Made by a program: the position numbers and the translations under genes
NCBI RefSeq assembly: GCF_947497555.1
Contig: NZ_CANMGY010000003.1
Span: 186,001-250,000, forward strand
Source of the DNA: an uncultured Umboniibacter sp.
GTDB taxonomy: Bacteria; Pseudomonadota; Gammaproteobacteria; Pseudomonadales; DSM-25080
Length of the DNA stretch: 64,000 nucleotides
Reading direction: 5' to 3'
Part shown: positions 8,570 through 18,258 of the stretch, in pieces
Numbering within the stretch: position 1 is the first letter of the stretch
Layout of the letters: the number at the start of each line of letters is the position of its first letter
The notes under the pieces: model-generated
Seen by the model: only the letters and a program-made list of their open reading frames with translations
Database searches by the model: none
What the model was told of the DNA's origin: nothing

Positions 8570-9652
8570 CTACTCTGCTAGCTGTACTAAAGGATTCGCC
8601 TCCGGACAGGAGAAGAATGAGTCGATTAGTGTTGGACTCACCTCTCCAATGGAAGCATGTTGCCAAGTTGGCGACTGATCTTTATCGATGACCAACGCGC
8701 GAACACCTTCGGCGAAGTCAGGTTGTTGAAGGCAGCGGACGCTCATCCACCACTCCATCCGAAACACATCCGCCAGCGACATCTCTCCTGCTCGATTCAT
8801 CTGTTCCCAAACTAAACAAGCGGTCAGCGGGCAGCCCGAACGGTATTTTTTAGCGGCAGACTCGATAAACTCGATGCCTTCATAACTACTTAATGCTTGA
8901 TCTATTGCCGCGATATCATTACTCGCACAGAGCAAATCAATATCTTCTCGGTATGCCAAAAGTCGGGGGGCGAGAGAACTTGCCGCAGAGGCAAGTTGTG
9001 CAAGTAACTCAGTGAGTTGGCGCCTTGGTTGCTCCCAGCTCAACAACCGCATTGCCTCGATGAGCTCAGCATATTGACTGTCATCTAAACGGTAATCGGC
9101 TAAGCCTACGCCGACTGCATCCGTACCATTAATTGAGCAGCCGGTTAAACCCATAAATAACCCCAACTTTCCTGGTGCTCGGGAGAGAAAATAAGAGCCG
9201 CCCACGTCGGGATATAAACCAATCGTAATTTCAGGCATAGCGATTCGGGTGCTATTCGTTACCACCCGAAATGGAGCCTCTGCGAGTAAGCCTAAGCCGC
9301 CGCCCATAACAATCCCACTACCCCAAACAATTAGCGGTTTCGAGAAGGAATGAATAGCATAATCAAGGGCGTATTCTTTGGCGAAAAATTCGCGCCCTTG
9401 ATCACCATTGAGGCTCAGTTCACGTAGGTGCTTAATATCTCCACCGGCACAAAGCGCTCGATCGCCAGCGCCTTTGATAATCACCGCTACCACCGACTCA
9501 TCTCGTTCGCAAAGGCTTAGAGCTTGATGCAATTCTTCAACCATCTGCTGAGTCAGCGCATTGAGGGTTTTTGCGGAATTGAGAGTCAGTTCCACTACGC
9601 TAGTATGAGTAGAGGTAGGGAGCTTAGATGTTAAAATAACGGAATCAGACAT
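8570..9652 (-). CDS. Enoyl-CoA hydratase/isomerase family protein, HIBCH-like
   Basis: A 360-residue crotonase-fold enzyme. It has the oxyanion-hole motifs CAGGDIKHL and GSGIVMGGGLGL, and the segment AMPEITIGLYPDVGGSYFLSR, which marks the 3-hydroxyisobutyryl-CoA hydrolase branch. The length also fits that branch, since ordinary enoyl-CoA hydratases are about 260 residues. The reaction would be hydrolysis of 3-hydroxyisobutyryl-CoA in valine degradation, but no valine-catabolic neighbours are present, so the substrate is inferred. The gene converges with the transglutaminase/TPR lipoprotein gene and diverges from aceK. Confidence 0.88.
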   Translation of the reverse strand: MSDSVILTSKLPTSTHTSVVELTLNSAKTLNALTQQMVEELHQALSLCERDESVVAVIIKGAGDRALCAGGDIKHLRELSLNGDQGREFFAKEYALDYAIHSFSKPLIVWGSGIVMGGGLGLLAEAPFRVVTNSTRIAMPEITIGLYPDVGGSYFLSRAPGKLGLFMGLTGCSINGTDAVGVGLADYRLDDSQYAELIEAMRLLSWEQPRRQLTELLAQLASAASSLAPRLLAYREDIDLLCASNDIAAIDQALSSYEGIEFIESAAKKYRSGCPLTACLVWEQMNRAGEMSLADVFRMEWWMSVRCLQQPDFAEGVRALVIDKDQSPTWQHASIGEVSPTLIDSFFSCPEANPLVQLAE

Positions 9653-9736
9653 AGGTTTTTCTTATTATGGTTGCTTAGTTGCCATGAGTATAACAAGCTA
9701 AAGTGGAAACAATCACCTTAAACAGAATCAAATATC

Positions 9737-11470
9737 ATGCTGAAGTTCACCGCCACTCGCATCGCCACCGCTATTCTCAACGGTTTCGAAGCTGCGATTG
9801 AAGATCACAATCGAGTTACCTTAGGCGCCCGAGAACGCTTCGAGCGGGCCGATTGGCAGGCCGCCGCTGAGGCGCAAAAACATCGCGCCGACGTGTATCG
9901 ATCCGGCATCGAAAAGGCGGCAGCAAAACTGAAGCTAGTTGCCGATGAAGCCCTTCACAATCAAGCACTTTGGGCGGATGTTAAGTATGAATTTGCGCAG
10001 ATGATTGAGGATCATGACAACCGCAACATTACCCAGACCTTTTACAATTCGGTCTACAGTAATTGGTTTAGCTTCGAACGTTACGACAATAAGTATCTAT
10101 TTGTAGAGGGCGAGGGTGAAAAGAATCGTGACGTGAGCGCACGGGTGTTTAATCGTTTTCGTCATCAGAACAGCTTTCTCGAACTGGCCATTAATCTGCT
10201 AGACCGCTACCAATTTAGCGTCTCATGGCGTCACCTTGAACAGGATGCGCAGCATATTGCCGAGGCCCTCGAGTCACAGTTACTCCCTCAGTTACACGTT
10301 CCCTTGGCTGACATTGAGGTTCAGGTACTAAAATCCGTTTTCTACCGCAATAAAGGCGCTTATCTGGTGGGTAGAATTCTTCATGGTGACACTATCACCC
10401 CGCTCGTCTTACCGATATCAAACATTCCAGGCGAAGGTGTTTTTGTCGACGCTGCCATTACCGCGACCGATGACGTGAGTGTTATCTTTAGCTTCACTCG
10501 GTCTCATTTCATGGTCGACGCTCCTATTCCACAAGCCTACGTTAACTTCTTACATACCATTATGCCGGAAAAGCATCGCTACGAACTCTACACCAGCTTG
10601 GGTTTTATCAAGCACGGTAAAACCGAGTTTGTCCGTGATTTTGTGAACCATAGCGATCGCTCCGATGACCAACTGGTGATGGCCGCTGGAACACGTGGGA
10701 TGGTAATGAGCGTGTTTACCTTGGAGAGTTACGATGTCGTCTTTAAAATTATCAAAGATCGTTTCCGTCCACCAAAGTCGGTCACTCGAGCTCAAGTGAA
10801 AGCTAAGTATCGACTAGTGAGCCGCCACGATCGTGCCGGCCGCATGGCTGACACCCAAGAGTTTAATAACTTCTGGTTCGAGCAGCAGGAATTTGATCCC
10901 GACTGCCTCGCAGAACTATTGCAAGAATGCGCTTCGACCGTTGAACTCAAAGATAACCGAGTACTGATTAAGCATGTCTATATCGAACGGCGTATGGAGC
11001 CATTAAATCTCTTTGTCAATCATCAGCCCACCGCCGCGATTGAAAGAGCAATGGAGGACTACGGCAACGCTATCCGTGAAATTGCCGGAGCGAATATCTT
11101 TCCAGGCGACATGCTGTTGAAGAATTTTGGAGTTACTCGTCATGGCCGAGTTATCTTCTACGACTATGACGAAATTTGCTTCCTAGACGAGTGCACCTTC
11201 CGCGACATACCACCGCCACGAAACGCTCGCGATGAAATGTCTTCAGCCCCGTGGTACGCAGTCAATGAAAATGATGTTTTCCCCGAGGAGTTCAGCTATT
11301 TTTTCAGCGGTAACCCACATGCTAAAGCTGCGTTCGAGACCTTTCATTCTGACCTCTATCAACGGCAAACCTGGCGAGAAATACAGCGTCGAATTCGCGA
11401 CGGCGAGAGCAGCTATGTATACCCCTACCGTGTTACTCAACGCTTCTATCCGCAAATAAAGGCGCGCTAA
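9737..11470 (+). CDS. aceK: Isocitrate dehydrogenase kinase/phosphatase AceK
   Basis: A 577-residue AceK. This bifunctional enzyme phosphorylates and dephosphorylates isocitrate dehydrogenase and so sets the branch between the TCA cycle and the glyoxylate bypass. The N-terminal half is the all-helical regulatory domain; the C-terminal half is the kinase-like domain with the family's IFPGDMLLKNFG and DYDEIC segments, the latter holding the metal-binding Asp. Full length for the family. In enterobacteria aceK follows aceB and aceA; here neither is adjacent, so it appears to have its own promoter in the 84-bp gap shared with the HIBCH-like gene. Confidence 0.97.
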   Translation: MLKFTATRIATAILNGFEAAIEDHNRVTLGARERFERADWQAAAEAQKHRADVYRSGIEKAAAKLKLVADEALHNQALWADVKYEFAQMIEDHDNRNITQTFYNSVYSNWFSFERYDNKYLFVEGEGEKNRDVSARVFNRFRHQNSFLELAINLLDRYQFSVSWRHLEQDAQHIAEALESQLLPQLHVPLADIEVQVLKSVFYRNKGAYLVGRILHGDTITPLVLPISNIPGEGVFVDAAITATDDVSVIFSFTRSHFMVDAPIPQAYVNFLHTIMPEKHRYELYTSLGFIKHGKTEFVRDFVNHSDRSDDQLVMAAGTRGMVMSVFTLESYDVVFKIIKDRFRPPKSVTRAQVKAKYRLVSRHDRAGRMADTQEFNNFWFEQQEFDPDCLAELLQECASTVELKDNRVLIKHVYIERRMEPLNLFVNHQPTAAIERAMEDYGNAIREIAGANIFPGDMLLKNFGVTRHGRVIFYDYDEICFLDECTFRDIPPPRNARDEMSSAPWYAVNENDVFPEEFSYFFSGNPHAKAAFETFHSDLYQRQTWREIQRRIRDGESSYVYPYRVTQRFYPQIKAR

Positions 11471-11575
11471 CCAGACTGCGTAAAAACCACAATCATTTCA
11501 TCGTATTTCAACTAGCAGCGCTTGGATTTTGAACTAGACTTTAGGTATAGACATATCAATACCGAGGCGTCCACG

Positions 11576-12190
11576 ATGAAACTACTTAATCATACTGTCG
11601 GCATATTGACTCACCCCAACCAGGAATGGGCTCAAATTCGCAGTGAAAAAGAAAATAAACTCATCGTCTTTTTGACACACGTTCCTATTCTGGCGTTGAT
11701 TCCAGTTCTAGCAACCTATTACGGCGTAACCGAGGTTGGTTGGGGATTCAATGGCAATCATATGTACCTCACCCGGGAGAGCGCTGCGAGTCTAGCTGCC
11801 ATTTCCTATGTCGCCAATATGGGGATGGTGTATATGTTAGGTGAGTTCATTAATTGGATGACGGAAACCTTCGCCGAGAAGGAAACGGAAACGGGAAGAG
11901 GAATGACCATGGCGGTTTTCCTAATGACTCCGGTATTTCTTTCTGGTCTCGTTTTTGCCTATCCCCACCTCTGGCTGTGCGCAACCTTTGCAATTGCTGG
12001 GATCGCCTGGGCCGTTTACCTCTGTTATGAGGGCATGCCTATTCTGATGAAGATACCCAAAGAGCGGGCCTTCATGTTCTCCTCCTCCGTTATGACCGTT
12101 GGCTTGGTGCTTCTAGTCATTATGAAAGTGGCCAGTGTGATCGTATGGAGTATTGGTATCGGTCCTGAGTATACCAGCATGCCATCGTAG
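11576..12190 (+). CDS. Yip1 family inner-membrane protein
   Basis: A 204-residue multi-pass membrane protein of the Yip1 domain type. It opens with MKLLNHTVGILTHPNQEW, the usual start of bacterial Yip1 proteins, and has about five hydrophobic segments. I use the ATG at 11576 rather than the in-frame TTG at 11522, because the conserved N-terminus begins there and a GAGG lies upstream. Function is unknown in bacteria. It is followed by a good terminator at 12259-12290 and appears monocistronic. Confidence 0.8.
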   Translation: MKLLNHTVGILTHPNQEWAQIRSEKENKLIVFLTHVPILALIPVLATYYGVTEVGWGFNGNHMYLTRESAASLAAISYVANMGMVYMLGEFINWMTETFAEKETETGRGMTMAVFLMTPVFLSGLVFAYPHLWLCATFAIAGIAWAVYLCYEGMPILMKIPKERAFMFSSSVMTVGLVLLVIMKVASVIVWSIGIGPEYTSMPS

Positions 12191-12258
12191 GCACTGCTAA
12201 CCTTAGTTCATCAGAAGGATGTAGGACTCTGATGAATTAATTCAACGTCTCTCTGTTT

Positions 12259-12290
12259 GGCGCAATTGTTGACTCATTGCGCCTTTTTTT
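12259..12290 (+). terminator. Rho-independent terminator after the Yip1 gene
   Basis: GGCGCAAT (12259-12266) pairs with ATTGCGCC (12276-12283), followed directly by seven T residues. A textbook intrinsic terminator for the plus-strand gene; the converging hydrolase gene ends 21 bp further on. Confidence 0.93.
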
Positions 12291-12310
12291 GTTTTAAAAC
12301 ATGCTCCGCA

Positions 12311-13090
12311 CTAACGCGTTAAAGTGCACCAGTGAACCAGCTGTTCCAGCCAATGTTCGCGCGAACTATCATGATGCACTTCGTGACGTACTCCCGCATA
12401 AACTTCGAGCTGCTTGTGCCCCACTACTAAATCCGCCAAACGATACGACGACGCCACCTCGTTAATCGCGTCTTCTGCGCCGTGTCCGATTAAAATGGGG
12501 ACATCAATCGTGGCGAGTTTAGTATTCACGTCAGCCAAAGCCGTCAATACTTCATTCCCCCATCGAGCCGACACCTTCCCATGTACTAGCGGGTCAGCGA
12601 CATAGTCGCGAACAACGTCTGCCTGGGTTGATATCTCGTCTACCGAAAGACCCAAGGGAAGCGTAAGTTTTGGCGTAACTGATGAGAGTAGTTTCGCTGC
12701 TGCAATACGCCACCAGCTGGCCTTTGCGGCCAACAGCGTTCCACTGACCACTAGGCCATCCACCCTCAATTGCGTTGATAGCCACCAGTCCAGAACTACT
12801 AGGCTGCCCATAGAGTGCCCCCAGACAAAGAGTGGTAAGTCAGAGTCATCCTGGAGTGCTTTTACCGCTGCCTCAACCGGCTCACGATAATCACTCCAAT
12901 CATTGATATGCCCGCGAGCACCTTCCGAACGGCCATGGCCTAGTTGGTCAAATCCGTACACGGAAATACCCGCTTCGTTGAGTACGTTAGCAAGCGTTTC
13001 GTAACGATGAATATGTTCGCCAACACCGTGAATGATCAACAATCTGCTAACTGGCGCCGCCGCTAACCACTGCGCGTGATAAAGACTCAT
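12311..13090 (-). CDS. Alpha/beta hydrolase, monoacylglycerol lipase/lysophospholipase-like
   Basis: A 259-residue serine hydrolase of the Hydrolase_4 type. The N-terminal HGVGEH segment forms the oxyanion region, GHSMGS holds nucleophile Ser93, and GHGAEDAIN and RHEVHHD near the C-terminus supply Asp and His. The GFDQLGHGRSEG segment is typical of monoacylglycerol lipases and PldB-like lysophospholipases. No signal peptide, so cytosolic. It follows the methionine-sulfoxide reductase gene by 10 bp, so the two are probably one transcript. The exact ester substrate is not determinable. Confidence 0.87.
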   Translation of the reverse strand: MSLYHAQWLAAAPVSRLLIIHGVGEHIHRYETLANVLNEAGISVYGFDQLGHGRSEGARGHINDWSDYREPVEAAVKALQDDSDLPLFVWGHSMGSLVVLDWWLSTQLRVDGLVVSGTLLAAKASWWRIAAAKLLSSVTPKLTLPLGLSVDEISTQADVVRDYVADPLVHGKVSARWGNEVLTALADVNTKLATIDVPILIGHGAEDAINEVASSYRLADLVVGHKQLEVYAGVRHEVHHDSSREHWLEQLVHWCTLTR

Positions 13091-13100
13091 AGCCTACTCC

Positions 13101-13583
13101 CTAATTGAGATACTCTCGTTCTCCAAGTGCCTCGCCAATCCACTGGCAAAGTTCCTCTAAATACTGCTTATCGGTTTCATCGAAGGCCGCTGGGTCATCG
13201 GAATCGACATCCAATACCGCTATCACCTGGCCGTTAGCATTGATCACCGGCACCACGATCTCTGAGTTTGTTGATGAAGCACAGGCAATATGATCGGCTC
13301 TAGCGTGTACGTCTTCAACAAGTTGCGTTGAAGCCTGTTTAGCCGCTGCACCACAAATCCCTCGATCAAAGTGAATATCTAAACAACCATGGCCACCCTG
13401 GTACGGGCCAACTTTTAGCTGTTGTGGCGCCACGGTGCGATAAAAACCTGTCCAGTGATAATAATCAAAGCTTTGGTGAAGTTCGCAACATACGGTAGAT
13501 AGCAGCGCGATCATGTCGGTTTCGCCCTCACAGACGGCTTGGATTCTACGGAGCGTTTCTTGATAGTGCTCGGACTTATTCAC
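13101..13583 (-). CDS. msrC: Free methionine-(R)-sulfoxide reductase (GAF fold)
   Basis: A 160-residue GAF-domain protein of the fRMsr family, which reduces free methionine-R-sulfoxide with thioredoxin. The three family cysteines are present: Cys67 in GCLDI, Cys77 in GICG and Cys101 in HIACAS, with the substrate-binding SEIVVPV and VLDVDSD segments. Cytosolic. The first gene of a two-gene unit with the alpha/beta hydrolase and divergent from rarD. The role is repair of oxidised methionine. Confidence 0.93.
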   Translation of the reverse strand: MNKSEHYQETLRRIQAVCEGETDMIALLSTVCCELHQSFDYYHWTGFYRTVAPQQLKVGPYQGGHGCLDIHFDRGICGAAAKQASTQLVEDVHARADHIACASSTNSEIVVPVINANGQVIAVLDVDSDDPAAFDETDKQYLEELCQWIGEALGEREYLN

Positions 13584-13668
13584 ATTTGCCTCGAAATCAT
13601 TGGATTAAAGTTGGTGAAACGAGTCTTGACGATTACACTGCCAAGCTCAACTTTGGGAACAATTGTAA

Positions 13669-14568
13669 ATGGTCAATGCCAACAAACAAGGTGTAATTGC
13701 CGCATTCGGAGCCTACTTATTATGGGGCCTACTCCCGGTCTACTTTAAGTGGATTGATAATACCAGTGCGTTTGAGATTCTGGCGCACCGAGTAGTTTGG
13801 AGTGTCATTTTCCTTGCCATCATTACCTGCGCGGTGAAGGAATGGCAACAGGTGTGGCGAGCCCTGAGTAATTGGAACACCTTGAAATGGTTACTTGGCA
13901 GTTCCACCTTCATTGCGCTCAATTGGTTAGTCTTTATCTGGGCAGTCAACGACGGTCGAATTCTAGAAACGAGTCTTGGCTACTATATCAACCCCATTAT
14001 CAATTGCTTCTTAGCGATGCTGTTACTTGGCGAGCGAATGCGCCCGATCCAGTGGCTGGCATTTGCGCTGGCGTTTATTGGCGTAAGTATTCAGATCTTT
14101 CAGGTAGGTTATCTACCTTGGGTGACGCTAGTACTAGCATTAAGTTTTGGCGGCTACGGCATCATTAAGAAAAAACGGCCGGTTGAAGCCCGCGTAGGTT
14201 TATTCGTAGAGACTCTGCTAATGCTGCCCTTCGCAATCGTCTATCTGGCTTATCTCTTTAATTCGGGTGAGATGGTGTTTGGCGAGTCCACTTCGGCAAC
14301 TTGGTTGCTTCCTTTGGCCGGAGTGCTCACTGCTGTGCCGCTATTATTGTTTACCGCCGCGGCAAACCGTATGCCTTTCACCGTGCTGAGTTTTTTCCAA
14401 TATATTGCGCCGTCCATGACCTTCCTACTGGCCATTCTGGTCTACGGCGAAACATTAAGCTTGAGCATGCTGATGACCTTTGCCTGTATCTGGACCGGCT
14501 TAGTATTCTACAGCTTAGATTCACTTCGACGTGCCAAGGCAGCACGCCGAAGTAACGCGAGTAGCTAA
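13669..14568 (+). CDS. rarD: RarD, EamA/DMT family transporter
   Basis: A 299-residue ten-helix membrane protein of the drug/metabolite transporter superfamily. The N-terminal GVIAAFGAYLLWGLLPVYFK and the EILAHRVVWS segment are typical of RarD. Two EamA repeats can be followed (roughly residues 5-140 and 150-290). Substrate is unknown; chloramphenicol resistance was the historical phenotype of the family. It is divergent from msrC and convergent with pepD, whose stop lies 12 bp beyond. Confidence 0.93.
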   Translation: MVNANKQGVIAAFGAYLLWGLLPVYFKWIDNTSAFEILAHRVVWSVIFLAIITCAVKEWQQVWRALSNWNTLKWLLGSSTFIALNWLVFIWAVNDGRILETSLGYYINPIINCFLAMLLLGERMRPIQWLAFALAFIGVSIQIFQVGYLPWVTLVLALSFGGYGIIKKKRPVEARVGLFVETLLMLPFAIVYLAYLFNSGEMVFGESTSATWLLPLAGVLTAVPLLLFTAAANRMPFTVLSFFQYIAPSMTFLLAILVYGETLSLSMLMTFACIWTGLVFYSLDSLRRAKAARRSNASS

Positions 14569-14579
14569 CTAATAACGAC

Positions 14580-16046
14580 TCAGGCGCTAGGCACTCGCTC
14601 CAGTGCGGCTTTAAGCAGATCCCAAAAACGAGCGACGGCGGCGATCTCTACGCGCTCATCAGGCGAGTGAGCACCGCGAATTGTTGGGCCGAAACTGATC
14701 ATGTCCCAATTCGGGTAGATGGCACCCAGGATCCCGCACTCGAGCCCCGCGTGAATAACCTTCACCTTAGGCTCAAAACCGAAGAGATCTTGATGCGTAT
14801 CGCTCATAGCCTTTAACAACGGTGAATCCATCTTCGGCGCCCATCCCGGATAAGCACCGGTAAAACTCACATTGGCACCCGCGAGATAGAAACCTGCCGC
14901 GACTTCCTCGCAGAACTCGTCTCGTGCCGAGTCCATCAAGCTACGAACCAAACATCTTACTTTGATCTTCGACTTACCAGCACGAATAACACCAAGATTG
15001 TTTGAGGTCTCCACAATTCCCGGAAGACTGACGCTCATCTTAGTGACGCCGTGCGGCGTGGCATCAATCGCTCGAAGTAGTCTCAGCACAGCATCCAGAG
15101 GAATGTAATCTGCCGGCAATTTACTAGGTACTGCTGTAATCGATAGATTTGGCTCGGCTAACTGCCACTCATCAGCAATCTCTATGGCGATGTCATCCAG
15201 TACCGTGAGCAGTTCGTCCTGCTGGATATCCGGCACCAGCAGCGTAGCAAAGGCTTCACGGGCAATTGCGTTACGCAAGCTGCCGCCTTTGATGTCCGCG
15301 ACATTCAGCTCAATACCAGCTTGCAGTAACTTGCGCAGCACACGGTTTAAAAGTTTGTTGGCGTTGCCGCGTGTTAGGTGGATATCAACACCCGAGTGAC
15401 CACCTAATAGGCCTTTGACCGACAGCTGCCAGGCGCTGGTTTCGGCGGGCACCGTCTCAGGCTCATAATCGAAGTCGATATTAACGTCTACGCCACCGGC
15501 ACAGCCCACATAGAGTTCGCCGTCATCTTCGGTGTCTAAATTGAACAGTACACTCCCTCTGAGAATATTCGGATCTAGGTTCATCGCCCCGGTCATTCCC
15601 GCCTCCTCATCAATGGTAAAGAGTGCCTCGATAGCTCCGTGCTGAATATCGTCGGCATCTAGCACCGCCATCATAGCTGCGACACCCATGCCATTATCTG
15701 CGCCCAACGTGGTGCCCTCGGCCTTCACCCAGTCACCATCAACATAGGCTTTGATGGGGTCGACTAAAAAGTCATGCTGGGTATCAGCATTTTTTTGCGG
15801 AACCATATCTATGTGACTCTGCAAAATAGCCGTCTGAAGATGCTCACAGCCAACCACAGCGGGCTTTCGGACAATCATATTACCAATAGTATCTTGCTCC
15901 CAAGCAAGACCTCTCGCCTCTGCAAAGGCGACAATCCAGTCAATCACTGCTTGCTCGTGCTTGGATGGACGAGGTATTTGAGTGAGTTCTGCGAAAAATG
16001 ACCAGACTTTCTCTGGTTGAAGTTGCATATCGACAAGCGCTGTCAC
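14580..16046 (-). CDS. pepD: Aminoacyl-histidine dipeptidase PepD
   Basis: A 488-residue M20-family cytosolic metallodipeptidase that cleaves Xaa-His dipeptides such as carnosine. The metal-binding segments are visible: QSHIDMV, TTLGADNG with the bridging Asp, DEEAGMTGA with the catalytic and ligand Glu pair, and HAGLECG and GAHSPDE near the C-terminus. The lid domain with GGHSGVDIH lies around residues 215-380. Full length. Monocistronic and convergent with rarD. It fits a peptide-utilising lifestyle along with the S9 peptidases. Confidence 0.96.
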   Translation of the reverse strand: MTALVDMQLQPEKVWSFFAELTQIPRPSKHEQAVIDWIVAFAEARGLAWEQDTIGNMIVRKPAVVGCEHLQTAILQSHIDMVPQKNADTQHDFLVDPIKAYVDGDWVKAEGTTLGADNGMGVAAMMAVLDADDIQHGAIEALFTIDEEAGMTGAMNLDPNILRGSVLFNLDTEDDGELYVGCAGGVDVNIDFDYEPETVPAETSAWQLSVKGLLGGHSGVDIHLTRGNANKLLNRVLRKLLQAGIELNVADIKGGSLRNAIAREAFATLLVPDIQQDELLTVLDDIAIEIADEWQLAEPNLSITAVPSKLPADYIPLDAVLRLLRAIDATPHGVTKMSVSLPGIVETSNNLGVIRAGKSKIKVRCLVRSLMDSARDEFCEEVAAGFYLAGANVSFTGAYPGWAPKMDSPLLKAMSDTHQDLFGFEPKVKVIHAGLECGILGAIYPNWDMISFGPTIRGAHSPDERVEIAAVARFWDLLKAALERVPSA

Positions 16047-16220
16047 GGTGTGAGTATCCCATTACTAAAAAACACTATTTTAGCGCGAATCATCACTTAG
16101 AGAAAATCCGTAACACTGCCGATGTAAATTAGCTTGCCGCAGTGCTCTTAAGCGTTGGCGTGCGCGAAGGAATCGCAGTAACATGCTACAGTTACCAAAG
16201 CTCCAAAACGAGGAATAGTC

Positions 16221-16817
16221 ATGAGTCAACAGATCGAATTTTACTACGATATCGCCAGTCCATTTAGCTATCTCGCTTGGCACCGGCTCAATCAACTCGT
16301 CAGTGAATACGATGCTCAACTGACTCTTATGCCGGTAGCGCTGGCCGACGTATTCACCGAAACCGGAAACCGCTCTCCCGCTCAGGTTCAGGCAAAGGCA
16401 AAGTACCTGCGTCGCGATATTGACCGCTACGCCAATCGCTATCGAGTCAACTTCACTCTTAACCCGCACTTCCCCATTGATACGAATCTCATTATGCGAA
16501 TAGCACTCGTCGCCCAAGAAAACGACGCGCTGGAGCAATACACGGGCGCGCTGTTTGATGCAATGTGGAGTGACGGTAAAAACTTAGCGGATGAATCGGT
16601 TATTAAGCAGGTACTCGAAGCGAGTGACATGCCAAGTAATTGGTTGGATAAAGCCAAAGACGCTAGTTATCAAGCTCAGCTAAATACGACCACCAAAGCA
16701 GCCGTGGATCGTGGTGTTTTCGGGGCTCCAACGATGTTCGCCAATGGCGAAATGTTATTCGGCCAAGATCGCATCTGGGTGATCGATGAATTACTTGGCG
16801 CACGATCGCCATTCTAA
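16221..16817 (+). CDS. 2-hydroxychromene-2-carboxylate isomerase family (DsbA fold)
   Basis: A 198-residue thioredoxin-fold protein of the kappa-class GST/HCCA isomerase family. The N-terminal YYDIASPFSYLAWHR motif holds the Ser used to activate glutathione, and the GVFGAPTMF segment carries the cis-Pro loop. Named for an enzyme of naphthalene degradation, but no aromatic-degradation genes are nearby, so it is likely a general glutathione-dependent isomerase or reductase. It precedes the MATE gene by 43 bp on the same strand. Confidence 0.88.
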   Translation: MSQQIEFYYDIASPFSYLAWHRLNQLVSEYDAQLTLMPVALADVFTETGNRSPAQVQAKAKYLRRDIDRYANRYRVNFTLNPHFPIDTNLIMRIALVAQENDALEQYTGALFDAMWSDGKNLADESVIKQVLEASDMPSNWLDKAKDASYQAQLNTTTKAAVDRGVFGAPTMFANGEMLFGQDRIWVIDELLGARSPF

Positions 16818-16860
16818 TTCTATAATTCCTACACTTTAGACTTTTAGCGAAGAGAACACT

Positions 16861-18237
16861 GTGCCTCGAATCAAAGCGATTACCGAGGGGAAACGTCTGT
16901 TTCATCTGGGTATCCCTCTCATAATTTCCCAAGTGGCCCTTATTGGCATGTCGGTTACCGACACCTTTATGGCGGGTCAGTATGGTACCGATGACCTAGC
17001 CGGCATTGCTGTAGCCGCCGGTCTTTGGCATCCATTATTGGTCCTTCTGCTAGGTGTGCTGGCTGGTGTCTCTCCATTTATGGCCCAAGCCTTTGGTGCC
17101 TCAGACTGGCGCCTACTAGGCCGAAAGCTTGTTCAGGGCTGCTGGCTGGGCATCTTCAGCTCGATAATCATTATCGCTATGATTTTCTGGGTGCTCCCTC
17201 AGCTGTTCGATTTTAGTGAAGCGCCCGAGGTTGATCGAGTTACCGATGGCTACCTCTTCGCCATTGCTTTCGGTGTGCCTGGACTGGCTTTCGCTACGGT
17301 CCTGAGATGCTTCTGCGAGGCAAACGGTCACACCAAGGCACCAATGATTGTGAACATTCTTGCCTTCGTCGCTAACATCTTTCTAGACTACGTACTGGTA
17401 TTTGGGGTTGGCGAAAGCGAAGGATTTGGTGGTGTAGGCTGTGGTATCGCCACCGCTTCAATCTACTGGCTAACAGGCTTAGGCCTTTTAGTTCATCTGC
17501 GCTTTAGCAATAGTTACCATCATATCTGGGCAACCCTTAAACCTGAGGGGCCGCATCGACAGACCATCTATGACATTGTCAAAGTGGGTCTTCCTTCTAG
17601 CATTGGCTTTTGTGCCGAGGTTAGCTTCTTCGCAGTCGTCGCTATTTTGCTCGTTCCTTTCGGCTCCGATACCGTCGCTGCACATCAAATTGCGCTAAAT
17701 ATGGCCAGCATGATCTTCATGATTCCCTACGGTATGAGTATGGCGATTTGTATTCGTGTGGGTCACCTGATTGGTCAAGGGGACCTCGATCAAGCTCGCT
17801 ATGCTAGCTTTCTGACTATTGCGATTAGCTGTTCCATCGCCGTGCTAACGGCTACGGCAACATTGCTCTTCAAAGACGGTATCGTAGGGCTATATACCAA
17901 TGATCCAACGGTGCTCACTATTGCTCGTAATCTACTTTTCTTCTCTGCTGCATTCCAAATTATCGATGCCGTGCAGATCATCTCGGTGGGCGCATTGCGG
18001 GGATACAAGGACACACGAATCCCAATGGTCATTCAGATTCTCAGCTACTGGGGGATTGGCTTTACGGTGAGTTGGTCGCTCAGTCTGGGAAATATTACGG
18101 GTACATCTTGGGAGGCCAGCGGATTCTGGATGGGCTTCGTTGCCGGCCTGATCGCGGCAGGATTACTATTAATCGCGAGGCTAAATAGAGTCTCGAAGAA
18201 ATATCGTGTTCGTGGCACCGAATATTATCAGGGCTGA
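16861..18237 (+). CDS. MATE family multidrug efflux transporter (NorM-like)
   Basis: A 458-residue, 12-helix transporter of the multidrug and toxin extrusion family, expelling cationic drugs by Na+ or H+ antiport. The GTG start is followed by ITEGKRLFHLGIPLIISQ; the signature GMSVTDTFMAGQYG in helix 2 and AAHQIALNMASMIFM in the second half identify NorM-type MATE proteins. Length is normal for the family. Possibly co-transcribed with the upstream isomerase gene. Confidence 0.93.
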   Translation: MPRIKAITEGKRLFHLGIPLIISQVALIGMSVTDTFMAGQYGTDDLAGIAVAAGLWHPLLVLLLGVLAGVSPFMAQAFGASDWRLLGRKLVQGCWLGIFSSIIIIAMIFWVLPQLFDFSEAPEVDRVTDGYLFAIAFGVPGLAFATVLRCFCEANGHTKAPMIVNILAFVANIFLDYVLVFGVGESEGFGGVGCGIATASIYWLTGLGLLVHLRFSNSYHHIWATLKPEGPHRQTIYDIVKVGLPSSIGFCAEVSFFAVVAILLVPFGSDTVAAHQIALNMASMIFMIPYGMSMAICIRVGHLIGQGDLDQARYASFLTIAISCSIAVLTATATLLFKDGIVGLYTNDPTVLTIARNLLFFSAAFQIIDAVQIISVGALRGYKDTRIPMVIQILSYWGIGFTVSWSLSLGNITGTSWEASGFWMGFVAGLIAAGLLLIARLNRVSKKYRVRGTEYYQG

Positions 18238-18258
18238 TGGGCCATAAGTGACCGGAAC

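Noticed and set aside
16080-16538. 152-codon minus-strand frame opposite the DsbA-fold isomerase gene
   Set aside because: It runs antisense to a confidently assigned gene and shows no family features.
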